NCBI RefSeq assembly: GCF_052068095.1
Contig: NZ_JBQHDG010000028.1
Location: 90,628-154,627, forward strand
DNA from: Phytohabitans sp052068095
GTDB taxonomy: Bacteria; Actinomycetota; Actinomycetes; Mycobacteriales; Micromonosporaceae
Direction of reading: 5' to 3'
DNA: 64,000 nt
The translations under genes and the position numbers were made by a program. This document shows positions 63,819-64,000 of the stretch, one piece after another. The notes under the pieces were generated by a model that saw only the letters and a list, made by a program, of their open reading frames with translations, was not told the DNA's origin and made no database searches. Each line of letters begins with the position of its first letter. Within the stretch, counting starts at the first letter, position 1.

Positions 63819-64000
63819 ATGGCGCGTCGTCTGTTTACGTCCGAGTCGGTCACGGAGGGCCACCCGGACAAGATCGCTGACCAGATCAGTGACGGCATTC
63901 TCGACGCGTTGCTCGCCCAGGACCCGCGTAGCCGGGTCGCGGTCGAGACGCTGATCACGACCGGTCAGGTGCATGTGGCCGGTGAGGTCACCACCAAGGC
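63819..64000 (+). CDS. metK: S-adenosylmethionine synthetase, N-terminal part (runs off right edge)
   Basis: Sixty codons are visible from ATG 63819. The start MARRLFTSESVTEGHPDKIA and following DQISDGILDALLAQDP are the invariant N-terminus of MetK, which makes SAM from methionine and ATP; GHPDK is part of the ATP-binding site. AGGGAGAGG precedes the start. It may be the housekeeping gene at the cluster border or a pathway copy that boosts SAM for the three methyltransferase domains of the synthase. The partial sequence cannot tell which. Confidence 0.96.
   Translation, partial: MARRLFTSESVTEGHPDKIADQISDGILDALLAQDPRSRVAVETLITTGQVHVAGEVTTK

Overview
The window is very GC-rich DNA with short intergenic gaps, many GTG and TTG starts, repeated 4-nt stop/start overlaps and only scattered TTA codons. 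This points to a filamentous actinomycete. I cannot name the genus. Nearly the whole window reads as one polyketide biosynthetic gene cluster.

Layout. (1) 1-321, minus: the N-terminal part of a LuxR/TrmB-type regulator that runs off the left edge. (2) 445-45991, minus: a tightly coupled operon for a trans-acyltransferase (trans-AT) modular polyketide synthase. It encodes one AT-AT-enoylreductase protein and three synthase giants of 6128, 4295 and 3671 aa, which I call PksA, PksB and PksC in assembly order. (3) 46220-50809, plus: a coupled pair of acyl-CoA dehydrogenases and an ABC exporter. (4) 50947-53336, plus: a small ferredoxin, a 100-aa probable beta-sheet protein and a halogenase-like flavoprotein. 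(5) 53371-53587: a decayed ketosynthase fragment. (6) 53567-61463, minus: a PapA-like acyltransferase, a zinc-free MDR oxidoreductase, a cytochrome P450, a second ABC exporter and a 14-TM MFS pump. (7) 61639-64000, plus: a PIG-L deacetylase, a DUF418 membrane protein and the start of metK.

Assembly line read from the domains. PksA: KS1-[AT-like insert]-KR-ACP; KS2-DH-KR-ACP; KS3-[Ser-less ACP-like insert]-DH-KR-MT-ACP-ER; KS4-DH. PksB: ACP (completing module 4); KS5-DH-KR-ACP; KS6-[Ser-less ACP-like insert]-ACP; KS7-DH-KR-MT-ACP. PksC: KS8-DH-KR-ACP; KS9-[Ser-less ACP-like insert]-ACP; KS10-ACP-TE-MT. No module has a working AT domain. All ten KS domains keep Cys-His-His, so ten elongations are expected. 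If the starter is acetate, the backbone is C22, with C-methylation possible at three positions and an unreduced 3,5-diketo end at the carboxyl side. I see no loading module, HMGS beta-branching cassette or NRPS module.

How the genes fit together: the AT-AT-ER protein loads malonyl units and can reduce in trans. MetK could supply SAM for the three methyltransferase domains. The P450 with the ferredoxin, the flavoprotein, the MDR enzyme and the acyltransferase are candidate tailoring steps. Two ABC systems and an MFS pump are candidate exporters. TTA codons in the regulator, one permease and the flavoprotein suggest developmental control of the bldA type. The least explained parts are the methyltransferase placed after the thioesterase, the three serine-less ACP-like inserts in every third module, the AT-like insert in module 1, the KR-less split module 4, the ketosynthase relic, and a 59-bp sequence found upstream of both the ferredoxin and metK.
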